A stretch of DNA of 64,000 bases from positions 1 to 64,000 of the forward strand of contig JBGCDW010000035.1 of the NCBI GenBank assembly GCA_045105775.1, read 5' to 3'. The position numbers and the translations under genes were made by a program. The notes under the pieces are model-generated. The model saw only the letters and a list, made by a program, of their open reading frames with translations. It did not search any database and had not been told where the DNA came from. Positions within the stretch are counted from its first letter, which is position 1, and every line of letters starts with the position of its first letter. Shown here one piece after another: positions 62,016-64,000 of the stretch. The stretch comes from Aureispira sp045105775. GTDB taxonomy: Bacteria > Bacteroidota > Bacteroidia > Chitinophagales > Saprospiraceae.

Positions 62016-63089
62016 TTACACTTCTTCTGAAGCTTTGAGTTTTTCCATGTTGTAGGTCACTTGGATGGCTTCTATAAATTCATCAATCTGCCCATCCATC
62101 ACTTCTCCTAAATTGTATTTGGTAAAGTTGATTCTATGATCGGTTACTCTATTTTGAGAATAGTTGTAAGTTCGAATTTTGGAAGAACGGTCGCCTGAAA
62201 CAATCAAGGTGTTTCGCAAGGCAGAAATGCTGTCTTCATGCTCTTGTTGTTGCAATTCATACAAGCGTGCATAGAGTTTGGTTAAGGCAATTTCGCGGTT
62301 TTTGAGCTGTGAACGGCCATCTTGACATTCTACAACTACTCCTGTTGGTTTGTGGGTCACACGCACGGCCGATTCGGTCTTGTTTACGTGCTGTCCTCCT
62401 GCTCCACTTGCTCTAAAGGTATCCCAAGACAAATCTGCTTTGTTAATCTCCACATCTTCCATCTCAAAAATGGGCATTACCGCTACGGTAATAGCCGACG
62501 TGTGAACGCGCCCTTGTGATTCGGTTTTTGGAATGCGTTGTACGCGGTGAGTCCCCGATTCGTACTTAAGCGTGCCATATACATTGGCTCCAGTTACTTC
62601 CAAAATCACCTTGCTGTATCCCCCCGATTCGCTCTCGTTGGTAGCAATATACTCTCGCTTCCAACCTTGTCGATCAATAAAACGCTCATATACGCGTAGC
62701 ATGTCTCCTGCAAAAATCGCGGCTTCATCGCCTCCTGCTCCTGAACGAATTTCGATGGTGACATTTTTCTCGTCTTCTGGATCTTTGGGAATTAGCATTA
62801 TTTTGAGTTCTTCCTCAAAAGGCCCCCTTTTCGTCTCCAATTCTTTGAGGTCATCTTTGGCCATATCTACAAAATCAGGATCGTCCCCATCGTTGATGAT
62901 TTCACGACATTCTGCTATATTGTCTAGCATTTGCTTGTATTCATCATGTGCTTTTACAAAAGGTTGCAAATCCTTGTATTCCTTGCTTATCTTCATAAAG
63001 CGCTTCATATCTCCTGTTATTTCAGGATCGGATAATTGCTCCTCTAACAATTGATATTTATCCTTGAGTGCGCGTAGTTTATCTATCAT
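62016..63089 (-). CDS. prfA: Peptide chain release factor 1
   Basis: A 357-residue class I release factor that ends translation at UAA and UAG. The codon-recognition tripeptide is PKT (187-189, HRVQRIPKTESQGR) and the catalytic GGQ is at 231-233 (SGAGGQHVNKTESAVR). Its length is normal for RF1; the PxT motif separates it from RF2. It is preceded by a good promoter and followed by a membrane-protein gene. Confidence 0.95.
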   Translation of the reverse strand: MIDKLRALKDKYQLLEEQLSDPEITGDMKRFMKISKEYKDLQPFVKAHDEYKQMLDNIAECREIINDGDDPDFVDMAKDDLKELETKRGPFEEELKIMLIPKDPEDEKNVTIEIRSGAGGDEAAIFAGDMLRVYERFIDRQGWKREYIATNESESGGYSKVILEVTGANVYGTLKYESGTHRVQRIPKTESQGRVHTSAITVAVMPIFEMEDVEINKADLSWDTFRASGAGGQHVNKTESAVRVTHKPTGVVVECQDGRSQLKNREIALTKLYARLYELQQQEHEDSISALRNTLIVSGDRSSKIRTYNYSQNRVTDHRINFTKYNLGEVMDGQIDEFIEAIQVTYNMEKLKASEEV

Positions 63090-63160
63090 AGTTTGATGTC
63101 ATTTGGATCAATTTATAGCGTGTTGCCTACAACGACCTATAAATTGAATAATACAGAGTG

Positions 63161-63192
63161 CAAAAATACAACTATTATCAAGGATTACCAAA
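63161..63192 (-). promoter_or_regulatory. Predicted promoter of prfA
   Basis: Minus-strand TTTG (63192-63189), a 20-nt spacer and TATTTTTG (63168-63161), a full consensus match 71 bases upstream of the prfA ATG. It begins 6 bases after the purine nucleoside phosphorylase stop. Confidence 0.6.
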
Positions 63193-63198
63193 CCTTGA

Positions 63199-64000
63199 TT
63201 ATGAACCCTTCAACATCAACGGTAATAACTCCAAAATAAGTTCCTCCAATTTGGCAGCAGCCACTTGTACCACAGCCAAAACTTCTTCTAAAGTAGTTTC
63301 TGTCAATTCCTCAATAGGGTAACAACGATTGGATACGACAGACACTACCAGCACAGGCAAATCCATATGTTTGGCAACCAATACCTCTGGAACCGTAGAC
63401 ATGCCAACCACATCTCCTCCTATCAAGTGAAAGAAATTGTACTCTGCTGGAGTTTCCAAGTTGGGCCCTTGTGTTCCTACATACACACCTTCAAATGCAC
63501 GAATGTTTTTAGCAGCAGCCAATTCCAATGCTTGCTGATTCAAAGGACGATTGTAAGCATTCAGCATATCTGGAAAACGCAAACCTAAACGATCATCGTT
63601 GGCACCACGCAATGGATTTTGAGCATGTAGATTGATATGATCCTTGATGAACACCAAATCGCCTGCCTGTAAATGCGGCTGCACACTCCCCGCTGCATTA
63701 GAAATAATCACTTGTTCTACCCCCAAAAACTTAAGTACACGAATAGGAAACGTAACAGCTTCCATATCATAGCCTTCATAATAATGAAAGCGGCCTGCCA
63801 ATGCAGCAACAGCTACACCATTGAGGTATCCCAAAATAAGTTTCCCTGCATGACCTGTCACCGTAGACTGTGCAAAATGAGGCAAAATAGCATACGGCAA
63901 TTCAGCCACAACCTCAATACCTTTGGCCAAACCACTCAACCCTGTTCCCAAAACCAAACCAATCCCTGGTTGAAAATTGCCTATGCGCTGGCGAATAAAT
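63199..64000 (-). CDS. Purine nucleoside phosphorylase, 5' end cut by window
   Basis: At least 267 residues; the frame is open to the right edge, so the start is outside. The visible residues before LVLGTGLSGL read FIRQRIGNFQPGIG. PNP class I motifs are present: GLVLGTGLSGLAKGI (phosphate loop), LPHFAQSTVTGHAGKL, GRFHYYEGYDME, ISNAAGSVQPHLQAGDLVFI, GVYVGTQGPNLETPAEYNFF and VGMSTVPEVLVAKHM. It cleaves inosine or guanosine with phosphate for purine salvage. A TTG near 63957 is not the true start because the family sequence continues upstream. Confidence 0.92.
   Translation of the reverse strand, partial: FIRQRIGNFQPGIGLVLGTGLSGLAKGIEVVAELPYAILPHFAQSTVTGHAGKLILGYLNGVAVAALAGRFHYYEGYDMEAVTFPIRVLKFLGVEQVIISNAAGSVQPHLQAGDLVFIKDHINLHAQNPLRGANDDRLGLRFPDMLNAYNRPLNQQALELAAAKNIRAFEGVYVGTQGPNLETPAEYNFFHLIGGDVVGMSTVPEVLVAKHMDLPVLVVSVVSNRCYPIEELTETTLEEVLAVVQVAAAKLEELILELLPLMLKGS

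Noticed and set aside
63199..63957. Purine nucleoside phosphorylase starting at TTG 63957
   Set aside because: The frame stays open to the window edge and continues family-like sequence, so the start lies outside.

Overview
The window is chromosomal DNA, roughly 40% GC by eye, from a member of the Bacteroidota. The best fit is the Saprospiria (Saprospira/Aureispira-like); that name is an inference from gene content, not from a marker gene. Supporting signs are type IX secretion (T9SS) genes with their typical cargo C-termini, the gliding lipoprotein GldJ, Bacteroidota-type promoters (TTTG, about 20 nt, TAnnTTTG), mevalonate-pathway genes and a phage-tail-like contractile injection system. No rRNA, tRNA, insertion sequence, integrase or CRISPR array was recognised.

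Layout. 1-2216: three tandem minus-strand genes sharing a Cys-containing block (E-x-MPxFPGC) found before a TonB C-terminal domain; the third copy lacks that domain. 2526-6884 (minus): a coiled-coil protein with codon-level repeats, a repeat-rich envelope protein with a peptidoglycan-binding domain, and an HD phosphohydrolase. 7298-10948 (plus): a large T9SS cargo protein whose reading frame is broken by an in-frame TAA just after the signal peptide. 11091-15955 (minus): topoisomerase IV subunit B, GldJ and a PorP/SprF-family protein. 16114-19205 (minus): a DUF262 protein and an ABC-type ATPase overlapping by 4 nt, a candidate defence pair. 19823-25281 (plus): PorU sortase and PorV, the T9SS attachment complex. 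25482-39573 (minus): a contractile injection system with cap, sheath, three tube-family proteins, DUF5908 protein, VgrG spike and PAAR tip, preceded by two membrane-anchored GH18-like proteins and other envelope proteins. 40005-44354 (minus): lytic transglycosylase with a long helical repeat, TatA and an M16 peptidase. 44497-47355 (plus): LutB-like iron-sulfur protein, then an ECF sigma factor with a small putative anti-sigma protein. 47634-53520 (minus): a DUF2341 T9SS cargo, SucD, an FtsB/DivIC-like protein, HMG-CoA reductase and type 2 IPP isomerase. 54374-56417 (plus): an AAA15 ATPase and RloB-like protein, a second candidate defence pair. 56421-64000: a MacB-like permease, an OmpA-like protein, another T9SS cargo (plus), a membrane protein, release factor 1 and a purine nucleoside phosphorylase cut by the window end.

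How the genes fit together. GldJ, PorP/SprF, PorU and PorV belong to one secretion and gliding machine, and at least three proteins here carry its C-terminal sorting signal. The injection-system locus holds the shaft and tip parts, but no gp25, gp6/gp7-like baseplate, tape measure, LysM adaptor or AAA+ ATPase was seen, so the machine must be completed from elsewhere or is unusual. A terminator-like hairpin inside this locus, right after the sheath and first tube genes, could raise their output over the tip genes. The two ATPase pairs look like separate phage-defence modules; neither is proven. HMG-CoA reductase and IPP isomerase point to isoprenoid synthesis by the mevalonate route.
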